13,764 bases of DNA from assembly GCA_947481115.1 (NCBI GenBank), contig CANKEI010000027.1, positions 1 through 13,764 on the forward strand, written 5' to 3'. Source of the DNA: a bacterium (GTDB taxonomy: Bacteria > Babelota > Babeliae > Babelales > JABDEC01). The position numbers and the translations under genes were made by a program. How positions within the stretch are numbered: position 1 is the stretch's first letter; the number at the start of each line of letters is the position of its first letter. The notes beneath the pieces were generated by a model that ran no database searches, had not been told where the DNA came from, and saw only the letters and a program-made list of their open reading frames with translations. Below, piece after piece: positions 1 to 6,230 of this stretch.

Positions 1-26
1 AAATAATTAATTAAAATCTAAAAATA

Positions 27-60
27 TTAGAAGGGCCCGATAAGATTTGGGCCCTTCTAA
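27..60. terminator. Strong hairpin at the left edge, probable terminator
   Basis: A perfect 12-bp inverted repeat (arms 27-38 and 49-60, GC core GGGCCC) encloses a 10-nt loop. The right flank on the + strand has no immediate T run (an A tract then a T tract follow at 74-91). On the minus strand the stem is followed by T-rich sequence. It probably terminates a gene lying left of the window, in either orientation, and insulates the outer-membrane protein gene that follows. Confidence 0.55.
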
Positions 61-299
61 TAGCGCTGAATTCAAAAAAAAATTATTTTTTATGCCAAAT
101 GGTTGACTTGGAGAATGAAATGTATTAGCGTTTGTCCAGTAATGCTGATTGAATGAGGGTACAGATTAAGAGTCACTTCGATTAGCGGAAGGAGGGTGGC
201 TTATAAGAGAGTAGTAAATTTCGGCCTTGAGGCGTTTTCTATACATTATAAATCTTACATTACACATTTTTACACTGACTTTATAAAAGGAGTCAAAAT
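61..299 (+). promoter_or_regulatory. Gene-free leader upstream of the outer-membrane protein gene
   Basis: No convincing gene lies here. It holds an A-tract/T-tract stretch (74-91) of the kind found as UP elements or bent DNA, then a TTGACT hexamer (103-108) with no good -10 at 17 bp. A TATAAA hexamer lies nearer the gene (247-252). A purine-rich AAGGAGGG (189-196) sits mid-leader with no start codon at proper spacing. The ribosome-binding site used by the downstream gene is AGGAG at 288-292, 7 nt before its ATG. Transcription must start in this stretch, but the exact promoter cannot be fixed by eye. If the TTGACT is the -35, the mRNA leader would be about 160 nt long. Confidence 0.35.
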
Positions 300-1991
300 A
301 TGAAACAAACTTTAAAGAATCTATTATGTCTAGCTGTTTTAGTTAGCTCTACAGCTGCTTTCGCTTGTGATAGCAGTGGTAGCTGTGGCGTAGCTAGCGG
401 CAGCGGCAGCGAGAGCGATTGCTGCTTTCCTGGTAGCTATAGCTTAAATGCTAACGGCAACGTTTATGGTCAAACTAACTTCACAGCTCATCCAGTACAA
501 TGGGATCAATTCCGTAGAATGTCTGGTGCTTCAACCGAAAAGTTACACTTATTTGGTGAAGAAGAGTTTTATGGCGTGGCTAGTTTAGCATTACAATATC
601 AACAAACTACTGGAAACAGTAACATTGCCCAATGGTTCTCTTTTGCTAACGGCAACAGTAAGAACAATGGTGCTAGCAATGGCCAAATGAGCTATGGTCC
701 CATTGATGCCTCTAATGATATTAATGCCTTGAACTTTGGTGTAACATCATCAGGTGTAGTTTCATTCTGTCCTAAAATCCAAAACTTCGTTGCTGACATC
801 GACTTGTTCTTTGGCTGGGATGAATTTGTTTGTGGTTTATGGTCAAGATTCAGCATTCCAATTAACTGGACTCGCTGGGACTTAGGTTTAAATGATAGCA
901 ATTCTGGCAACAATGCCACTAACTATCCAGGAACCAATTCGGTTTCTGTAAGTAATGGTGGCGCAAATGTACCAGTAGTTTATACCAACATGAAAGATGC
1001 TTGGAACGGCGATAAACCATTTGGAGATGTGCCGGTCTTGAAAAAAGGTCGTATTAATGGTTCTCAAGATGAGGTAGCAGTTGCTGGCTTAAAAATGGAA
1101 CTTGGTTACGATTTCATGCGCAGAGAAAAGAGCCATTTGGCATTAAGCTTAATGGTAGTTGCGCCTACTGGTAACAAACCAGAAGCAACTTTCTTATTTG
1201 ATGCGATCTCTGGTTCAAGCAAATCTTGGGAAATCGGTGGCGATATTAATGGTCACTGGAATTTCTGGGAAAAACAAGAATGCAACCAATCACTGGGTTT
1301 ACACTTCGATGTAGCATTAATGGGCCAATTGAAAGCTTCACAAACTCGTTTGTTTGGCTTAAATTCTGGTGGTGTTAATACAACTCCAGTTGCTAACTCT
1401 TGCACTAACCTCAATGCCGGTTCTTCTTGGTTATTACTGAAGAAGGTTTCTGGTGGCGTAGCTGGTGCTAATCCAACTGGCGGTGTAGTCGGTTTAGAAA
1501 GAGCTGCTAACGTATTAGCGCTTGAATCTAAAATCGGTGCTGGTTTTGAAACTAATGGCGCGCTCTTAGTGAAATATATCCGTAACCACTTTAGTTTTGA
1601 TTTAGGTTATGAATTGTATTACAGAAATGCTGAAACTCTTAGCAGTCGTAATTCAATTGCAGCACTTACTTATGCTGTTTATGGCATAAGTGATGCTTCT
1701 ACATATACAAATATAGATTCACAAAGCACATCTTCAATTGGTAGTGTCGGCGCTAATGATGCAACCTTCACATACCTAGCAGATTCAGACGTTTGTAACT
1801 GCTCAGCATTACAACCATCTACTTTCAGCAACAAAGTCTTCGGCTTTGCTGAATACAGCTGGGATAACTGTGATTGGGAACCTACACTTGGTTTAGGTGC
1901 TTCATACGAAATTGGTGCTGATAAACAAGGCGCTGAAAACGTAGCATTGAATCAATGGTCAGTATTGGCTAAAGGCTCAATCTCATTTTAA
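300..1991 (+). CDS. Cysteine-rich outer-membrane beta-barrel protein (porin-like)
   Basis: Predicted 563-residue exported protein, likely a major surface porin. Residues 1-22 form a classical signal peptide (Lys-rich start, hydrophobic core, AFA just before Cys23); the -3 residue is Ala, so this is not a good lipobox. The mature part is rich in Gly, Asn, Ser and aromatic residues, with alternating beta-type segments (for example 83-100, 160-197, 262-290, 420-443). It ends in Ser-Ile-Ser-Phe, matching the C-terminal aromatic signal read by the Bam machinery. The mature chain has eleven cysteines (23, 29, 41, 42, 157, 178, 328, 368, 499, 501, 524), unusual for a barrel and reminiscent of disulfide-linked chlamydial outer-membrane proteins. 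The start is fixed by the signal peptide and AGGAG 7 nt upstream. It has its own terminator, so it is monocistronic. The family is not recognised; the porin role is inferred. Confidence 0.8.
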   Translation: MKQTLKNLLCLAVLVSSTAAFACDSSGSCGVASGSGSESDCCFPGSYSLNANGNVYGQTNFTAHPVQWDQFRRMSGASTEKLHLFGEEEFYGVASLALQYQQTTGNSNIAQWFSFANGNSKNNGASNGQMSYGPIDASNDINALNFGVTSSGVVSFCPKIQNFVADIDLFFGWDEFVCGLWSRFSIPINWTRWDLGLNDSNSGNNATNYPGTNSVSVSNGGANVPVVYTNMKDAWNGDKPFGDVPVLKKGRINGSQDEVAVAGLKMELGYDFMRREKSHLALSLMVVAPTGNKPEATFLFDAISGSSKSWEIGGDINGHWNFWEKQECNQSLGLHFDVALMGQLKASQTRLFGLNSGGVNTTPVANSCTNLNAGSSWLLLKKVSGGVAGANPTGGVVGLERAANVLALESKIGAGFETNGALLVKYIRNHFSFDLGYELYYRNAETLSSRNSIAALTYAVYGISDASTYTNIDSQSTSSIGSVGANDATFTYLADSDVCNCSALQPSTFSNKVFGFAEYSWDNCDWEPTLGLGASYEIGADKQGAENVALNQWSVLAKGSISF

Positions 1992-2035
1992 GACACTCGG
2001 TTAAATAGCCCTAGTGGCTAGCAAAACAAGTACTA

Positions 2036-2066
2036 AAAAAGGCTCGGGAATTTCTCGAGCCTTTTT
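2036..2066. terminator. Bidirectional rho-independent terminator between convergent genes
   Basis: The inverted repeat at 2041-2061 (outer arms GGCTCG and CGAGCC, one G-T pair further in, short AT loop) is flanked by an A run (2035-2040) on the left and a T run (2062-2066) on the right. Read on either strand it gives a GC stem followed by a U tract. It ends the + strand porin gene (stop at 1991) and the minus-strand ACP-like gene (stop at 2085). Confidence 0.9.
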
Positions 2067-2084
2067 GCTAAGATAAAAAATTTT

Positions 2085-2444
2085 CTATTTATCCTGTTGC
2101 ATCAAATAATCCACAATATTATTTATATTAGTTAAATCAACACCTTCATCATCTGAGATCTCTAATTTAAACTGGTCTTCTAGCTTAATTATAATCTCAA
2201 ACAGGTCGAGTTGTTCTAAGCCTAAATCGAAAAAGTGTTTATCGAAATCTAATTTATTTTTACTAGCATCGCGCCATAGTTCTGCACTTTTTAGTTGGTC
2301 CACAATTATTTGGACCACCTGTTTTTCTAGCTCTAATTGTCTCGGACTAGCTGGAGCATCAATTTCGGTATCTGCTACAGCATCTGATGATAACTCCAAA
2401 TCTAGGTCGTCAATTAGATTCATTAAATCTGTCTGATTTTTCAT
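2085..2444 (-). CDS. Acyl-carrier-protein-like protein lacking the phosphopantetheine serine
   Basis: A 119-residue acidic protein. Residues about 37-117 match the acyl carrier protein fold: helix I (VVQIIVDQLK), the loop FFDLGLEQLDLFE leading into helix II, then LEDQFKLEISDDE and a final INNIVDYLMQ helix. In true ACPs the helix II start is Asp-Ser-Leu, and the Ser carries 4'-phosphopantetheine. Here the triplet is Glu77-Gln78-Leu79 (codon CAA at 2211-2213), so this protein cannot be charged at the normal site. An acidic N-terminal extension of about 36 residues precedes the domain; ACPs are usually near 78 residues. The gene overlaps the end of the FabD-like gene by 35 nt, implying translational coupling. 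The start at 2444 has only a weak ribosome site (AGAAAG); Met8 is an alternative. Likely a non-catalytic protein-interaction relic of ACP; function unknown. Confidence 0.8.
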   Translation of the reverse strand: MKNQTDLMNLIDDLDLELSSDAVADTEIDAPASPRQLELEKQVVQIIVDQLKSAELWRDASKNKLDFDKHFFDLGLEQLDLFEIIIKLEDQFKLEISDDEGVDLTNINNIVDYLMQQDK

Positions 2445-3465
2445 GATTACTTTCTGTGATATTTCCGAGATTATTATTATTTTCTAGATTACCCTGGTCT
2501 AAATTAGTCTCTAAGTTACTTTGGGCTAATTTTTGTTTTATATTTTCCAAATCTGCCAACTTAGTAAAACTTAAAATTAACTTATCTGGGTACATCTGTT
2601 GTAATCCCGCCGTTAAAACGGCAGTTGGTCCAACTTCGATAATCATATCACAATCTGCGAACTGGGTCTGCACTTTATGCCACAAAATTGGCTTAGTGAT
2701 TTGCGCAATCAGCTCGGTTCTAATCTGTTTACTCGTTTTAAAAATTTTACCAGAGATGCCACTAATATAAGGAATCTGCAAATCTTTAAAATCTACTTTA
2801 ATTAAGTATTCCGCTAAGCGTTCAGCTACACCGGACATGGCCATAGAATGTAAATCATATGCTAAATCTAAACTTTGAAACTTTAATTTCTTAATTTTTA
2901 AAAGCGCTAATTCCTGCTCGAATAATTCGATTTGAGCTTTAGGACCAGAAAGCATAAAATCAGTTTTACTATATTGTACCGCTAATGCTAACTGCGCATC
3001 CGGCACTTGAGTCATAAATTTGCTGTAAACGCGATTAAAAATTGTGATCGAAATGCCCGTAATTCTAATCACCTTAGGATCAAGTGTACCTAAAGCTTCT
3101 AAATAAAATTGCGCATATTTTTTCAAGAGATATAAGCCATCGGGAAAACTAAATCCCCCAGCAGCAAAAAGTGCCGCATAACGCCCAATACACAAGCCCG
3201 CGACTTGATCAGCTTTAATCCCATTTTCTAATAATAGACTGTATAATGCTACTTCAACTAAAAAAATCGCAGCATAAGCATTAGAAATCTCAGACAACTC
3301 TTGGTCAGAAGAAGCAAAACACAGCTTCACAAAATTCGTATCTAAACAGTTATTGGCTTCTTCGAAATACTCTTGCACCACTCGAGATTCATCATAGGAG
3401 TCTTTGCCCATACCTACAAACTGGCTGCCATAGCCCGGAAATACGATTCCAATTTTCATAGACAT
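2410..3465 (-). CDS. FabD-like (malonyl-CoA:ACP transacylase) protein with altered active site
   Basis: 351 residues with the FabD/acyltransferase fold. Visible landmarks are the N-terminal FPGYGSQ (residues 9-15), the nucleophile elbow AGLCIGR (89-95), the catalytic-type His206 in LHSMAM, Trp262, and EVGPTAVLTAGL (277-288). Compared with E. coli FabD, the oxyanion Gln in GQGSQ is Tyr12, the His-Ser pair of GHSLGE is Leu91-Cys92, the following Glu is Arg95, and the carboxylate-binding Arg aligns with Tyr117. Only the His is retained. A Cys in the nucleophile place could in principle still form an acyl-thioester, but loss of the Arg argues against malonyl binding. Residues about 316-351 form an Asn/Glu-rich tail beyond the domain. 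The gene starts ATG-TCT-ATG, so Met3 is an alternative start, with GGGG upstream inside a hairpin. It overlaps the ACP-like gene, its probable partner. Probably repurposed or degenerate. Confidence 0.82.
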   Translation of the reverse strand: MSMKIGIVFPGYGSQFVGMGKDSYDESRVVQEYFEEANNCLDTNFVKLCFASSDQELSEISNAYAAIFLVEVALYSLLLENGIKADQVAGLCIGRYAALFAAGGFSFPDGLYLLKKYAQFYLEALGTLDPKVIRITGISITIFNRVYSKFMTQVPDAQLALAVQYSKTDFMLSGPKAQIELFEQELALLKIKKLKFQSLDLAYDLHSMAMSGVAERLAEYLIKVDFKDLQIPYISGISGKIFKTSKQIRTELIAQITKPILWHKVQTQFADCDMIIEVGPTAVLTAGLQQMYPDKLILSFTKLADLENIKQKLAQSNLETNLDQGNLENNNNLGNITESNHEKSDRFNESN

Positions 3466-3476
3466 ATTTTTAAAAT

Positions 3477-3516
3477 CCCCAACTAAATTAGTTTAATTTT
3501 TAATTTAATTTAGGGG
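3477..3516 (-). promoter_or_regulatory. Hairpin covering the ribosome site of the FabD-like gene
   Basis: In the 96-nt gap after gltX, arms CCCC (3477-3480) and GGGG (3513-3516) are extended inward by TAAATTA/TAATTTA with a 3-nt bulge. Read on the minus strand, the distal GGGG lies 11-14 nt before the first ATG of the FabD-like gene and is the only purine-rich ribosome-site candidate. Folding would hide it. It could be a weak gltX terminator or a translational control hairpin; it lacks a clean U tract. Confidence 0.4.
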
Positions 3517-3561
3517 AAAATAAGTTGAATACGCAATAGTTCTGTATCGAACCATAAAAAT

Positions 3562-4971
3562 TTAAATATAATTAATTATATTTTGAATTCTGACAATCAC
3601 TTCAGTCTTGGGAAAAATTGCGAGTAATTCGGCAATGCTAGGACTAGCAGTATGACCGAGTAGTGCCAATCTAATGGGATGCGCAATCTGGGGCATAGCA
3701 ATTTGATAATCAGCGCAAAGCTGCTTAATCGAAGCTAAAATTTCCGGTGCTGACCAATTGGCTAAAGCTTCCCAATTACTAATTAACTGGGCTAACTGAG
3801 TTTTAGTATTAGTGTTAATAATATCAGCTATATCTGGCGTCACCCACTTAACCAGCTCAGCCTGATCATAACTTACGGGCGCTTGATCTAAAGCTAAAAT
3901 AATTTCAGCTAACTCAGTAAGTACTTTTACGCGGGCTTTATATAAATCTATTAGAGCTAAAATTTGGGTTGCTTGAAATAGTTTAAATTTAGTTAGATAT
4001 ACCGGATCTAGATCTCGAATAATTAAATCTAATAACTGCTGCGCTGTATAATTTTTTAAATAAACTGTATTTACCCAGGTTAATTTATCTAAATCAAAAA
4101 TCGAACCACTTTTGCCAATATGATCTAAATCAAAAAACTCAATTAACTCTAATTTAGTAAAGATTTCTTGATCACCATGCGACCAGCCCAATCTGACTAA
4201 ATAATTAAAGAGTGCGTCTGCTAAATAGCCCTTTAAGCGATAATCTTCGACTGCCACGGCAGCTTCACGTTTGCTTAACTTGCGACCGTCGCGGCCCAAA
4301 ATTAAAGGTAAATGGGCAAACTCTGGTAATTTAAAATCAAAAGCCTGATATAGCAAAATTTGCTTAGGCGTATTACTCAAATGCTCTTCACCCCGAATAA
4401 TATGCGAAATTGCCATTTCATGATCATCGATCACCACCGCAAAATTATACATGGGAGTCCCATCAGCCCGTGCGATTATAAAATCGTCTAACTGATTTAA
4501 ATCAAAACTAATCGGGCCATAAACTAAATCTGTAAAATTAATACTCGCAGAATTATTAGTGCTAATATCAGCTGGAAGTTTAAATCGAATTGCGCCACTG
4601 GTTAAATTTTTATTACGACAAATTCGATCATAGATCTTATAATCTGTACTGGTCGCAAGATCTGCTGACACTGGACAGTTGCAGTAGTAAGCTTTTTGTT
4701 CAGCTAATAATTTAATTAAATATTGTTGATACAAAGCTGTACGTTCCGACTGAATTACCACCGGTTCATCCCAGGTAATGCCCATCCAATCTAGTGCAGT
4801 ATAAATCGCGGTAGTATGCTCTGGGCGTGAACGACCTAAGTCAGTATCTTCGATGCGCAGTAAAAATTTACCATGATGATGTCTAGCAAATAGCCAATTG
4901 AAAATCACTGAGCGCAAAGAACCCAGATGTAATGACCCCGTCGGTGACGGCGCATAACGCACACGTATCAT
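3562..4971 (-). CDS. gltX: Glutamyl-tRNA synthetase
   Basis: Class I aminoacyl-tRNA synthetase that charges tRNA-Glu with glutamate in the cytoplasm. At 469 residues it has the family's normal length. The Rossmann catalytic half begins RYAPSPTGSLHLGS, with the HIGH-type motif HLGS at 15-18. Further on come LLRIEDTD (37-44), the specificity region ADGTPMYNFAVVIDDHEM (169-186), IIRGEEHLSNTPKQ (191-204) and the KMSKS-type loop KLSKR (231-235). A partial zinc-type cysteine set (Cys97, Cys99, Cys118) is present. The C-terminal part (about 300-469) is the helical anticodon-binding half. It starts 27 nt after the TPR gene stop, with only a weak ribosome site, so it is probably read from the rpmF transcript. 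Whether it also misacylates tRNA-Gln cannot be told from this window. Confidence 0.97.
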   Translation of the reverse strand: MIRVRYAPSPTGSLHLGSLRSVIFNWLFARHHHGKFLLRIEDTDLGRSRPEHTTAIYTALDWMGITWDEPVVIQSERTALYQQYLIKLLAEQKAYYCNCPVSADLATSTDYKIYDRICRNKNLTSGAIRFKLPADISTNNSASINFTDLVYGPISFDLNQLDDFIIARADGTPMYNFAVVIDDHEMAISHIIRGEEHLSNTPKQILLYQAFDFKLPEFAHLPLILGRDGRKLSKREAAVAVEDYRLKGYLADALFNYLVRLGWSHGDQEIFTKLELIEFFDLDHIGKSGSIFDLDKLTWVNTVYLKNYTAQQLLDLIIRDLDPVYLTKFKLFQATQILALIDLYKARVKVLTELAEIILALDQAPVSYDQAELVKWVTPDIADIINTNTKTQLAQLISNWEALANWSAPEILASIKQLCADYQIAMPQIAHPIRLALLGHTASPSIAELLAIFPKTEVIVRIQNIINYI

Positions 4972-4998
4972 ATAATAAATATCTCGTTAAATTTTAAT

Positions 4999-5715
4999 CT
5001 ACAGATAACTCAAGCGCTCTTCCGCTGGTTTAACCCAAGCTGACTCTTGATTAAAACCATACTCTACTTTTTCAGTAATTTTAAAATCTTTGACCAGTAA
5101 CTCAAAGGTAGTCTTAGCTAAATCAGCTTGACCAACGCGATTGTAAATTTCACCTAAGTAAAATAACACTATATCACGTTGCTTAGCTTTAGGATTATCA
5201 GCTATTTTTTTTAATAGTTCTAAAGCTGCTGGAGCCTGATCACTGTCTACTAAGGTAATCGCATAAGCTACGGCATATAAGGCATAGACAGGCGAACTAG
5301 TTGATAAGCTGTCCAATGCGCGTTTCACTAACGCTTGCGCCTCTGGCAATTTATTTTGATTTTTTAAAGCTTGTGCTTGATACATTAAGAAGTATGGTGT
5401 TAAACCAGTTTGCCCGGCTTGCTGATAACCAGCTTTAGCGGCCGCTTCAACTTCGACCCACTGATCTACTTTTTCACTATTTAAAGCTTTTTTATATAAA
5501 TCAGCACATTCACTAAATAGTTCCAGGGCAGATTGACGCTTAGAATTAAGATAATATTTATAGCTTACGCCACCAATAGTTAACAATATTAGCGCTGCGG
5601 AACTAGCTAAAAGCAGTTTACGATATTTGGCTGCCAGTAAAACTTTACTTGAGAACTTAGTTTTAAGATGTGCTACTAGGCCATGCAATTGACGTTTAGA
5701 TAATAAGAAATCCAT
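4999..5715 (-). CDS. Membrane-anchored TPR-repeat protein
   Basis: 238 residues. A basic N-terminus (1-33) is followed by one hydrophobic helix (about 34-52), which fits an inner-membrane anchor with the bulk of the protein on the periplasmic side. Residues about 60-225 are helical with tetratricopeptide-like spacing: YFLMYQAQALKNQNKLPEAQALVKRAL, PVYALYAVAYAITLVDSDQAPAALELLKKI, and IVLFYLGEIYNRVGQADLAKTTFELLVKDF. The architecture resembles YfgM-type proteins (single N-terminal membrane helix plus TPRs), which assist envelope protein folding in enterobacteria. Orthology is not established. It lies 71 nt after rpmF and 27 nt before gltX, so it is probably cotranscribed with both. No catalytic residues are expected; a scaffold or chaperone-partner role is inferred. 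Confidence 0.8.
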   Translation of the reverse strand: MDFLLSKRQLHGLVAHLKTKFSSKVLLAAKYRKLLLASSAALILLTIGGVSYKYYLNSKRQSALELFSECADLYKKALNSEKVDQWVEVEAAAKAGYQQAGQTGLTPYFLMYQAQALKNQNKLPEAQALVKRALDSLSTSSPVYALYAVAYAITLVDSDQAPAALELLKKIADNPKAKQRDIVLFYLGEIYNRVGQADLAKTTFELLVKDFKITEKVEYGFNQESAWVKPAEERLSYL

Positions 5716-5739
5716 AATTATTACTCATCCAATTTTGCA

Positions 5740-5771
5740 GATCCCCAGCGATTTGATAACGGCTGGGGATC
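5740..5771. promoter_or_regulatory. Perfect intergenic hairpin between rpmF and the TPR gene
   Basis: Arms GATCCCCAGC (5740-5749) and GCTGGGGATC (5762-5771) form a 10-bp perfect stem with a 12-nt loop, directly downstream of the rpmF stop. No U run follows on the minus strand, so it is not a canonical terminator. It could be an attenuator or an RNA-stability or processing element that lowers TPR and gltX expression relative to the ribosomal protein. Confidence 0.55.
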
Positions 5772-5786
5772 GAGAACTAATTTAAA

Positions 5787-6065
5787 CTACTCTTGCGGCT
5801 CGCTGGAGTCAGCTTCGACGACCGGCGCACTTTTGGCAGCCGCAGCTTCCATTGTACGACGAACTTCAGCGCGCTTGATAGTACGTTCACCTTTAGTGGC
5901 TAGCACTTTGTGACCTTTATAGAAACCACAAGCGTTACAAGCTTGGTGTGGCATAATCGGTTCGCTGCAATTTTGACATTTGCCAAATGTCTTAGGTTTA
6001 ATCCCTTTGTTCGCAGACCGACTATCACGACGGGCTTTAGAGACTTTACGTTTAGGAACTGCCAT
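5787..6065 (-). CDS. rpmF: 50S ribosomal protein L32 with C-terminal extension
   Basis: Large-subunit ribosomal protein. The N-terminus MAVPKRKVSKARRDSRSA is the L32 signature. A zinc ribbon is intact with Cys30, Cys33, Cys43 and Cys46 (C-x2-C-x9-C-x2-C). The conserved core ends near residue 60, the usual length of L32. About 30 more residues follow, first basic and then Ala-rich and acidic (EAAAAKSAPVVEADSSEPQE), which is unusual. The start is firm: GGAGAAG lies 7 nt upstream (6073-6079). A promoter of its own is visible upstream. In many bacteria rpmF begins the plsX-fab cluster; here a TPR protein and gltX intervene before the FabD- and ACP-like genes. Confidence 0.97.
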   Translation of the reverse strand: MAVPKRKVSKARRDSRSANKGIKPKTFGKCQNCSEPIMPHQACNACGFYKGHKVLATKGERTIKRAEVRRTMEAAAAKSAPVVEADSSEPQE

Positions 6066-6101
6066 GAAAAATCTTCTCCAAAATCGTCGTCCAAACCAGT
6101 A

Positions 6102-6129
6102 ATTATATTAGTAGTACGACAATTTTCAG
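6102..6129 (-). promoter_or_regulatory. Candidate sigma-70-type promoter for rpmF
   Basis: Read on the minus strand, a perfect -10 TATAAT (6102-6107) lies 16 nt from a -35-like CTGAAA (6124-6129, four of six consensus bases). Transcription would start near 6095, about 30 nt before the rpmF ATG and downstream of the dprA terminator region. It probably drives rpmF and the genes after it. Confidence 0.5.
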
Positions 6130-6184
6130 TATGCATATGTTAAACTGACACTAATTAGATATTAAGAATATATAAAATATACTG

Positions 6185-6215
6185 AAAAAACGCAAAAAAT
6201 CGCCCCAATTTAGGG
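6185..6215 (-). terminator. Weak terminator after dprA
   Basis: On the minus strand, just after the dprA stop, CCC and GGGG (6203-6215 region) enclose an AT loop. Two T runs follow (from A runs at 6194-6199 and 6185-6190). The stem is short, so termination may be partial and rpmF could receive some read-through. Confidence 0.4.
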
Positions 6216-6230
6216 TAAATATTTAAAAAA

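Noticed and set aside
115..156. 13-codon ORF (ATG AAA TGT...) in the leader region
   Set aside because: The purine-rich sequence lies too close to the ATG and the peptide is too short to judge; chance occurrence is likely.
61..299. Possible structured RNA gene (SRP RNA, RNase P or tmRNA) in the leader
   Set aside because: The GGAAGGAGG stretch looked suggestive, but no conserved core of any of these RNAs could be matched and no long pairing was found.
196..303. Possible 35-codon leader ORF starting GTG and ending in TGA overlapping the porin ATG
   Set aside because: The GTG is inside the AAGGAGGG itself, leaving no spacing for initiation, and there is no other start codon in the frame. The peptide has no recognisable feature.
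2410..2444. Frameshift or fusion between the FabD-like and ACP-like genes
   Set aside because: Both frames have their own start and stop with a normal 35-nt overlap and intact domains on each side, so coupling explains it better than a broken fusion.
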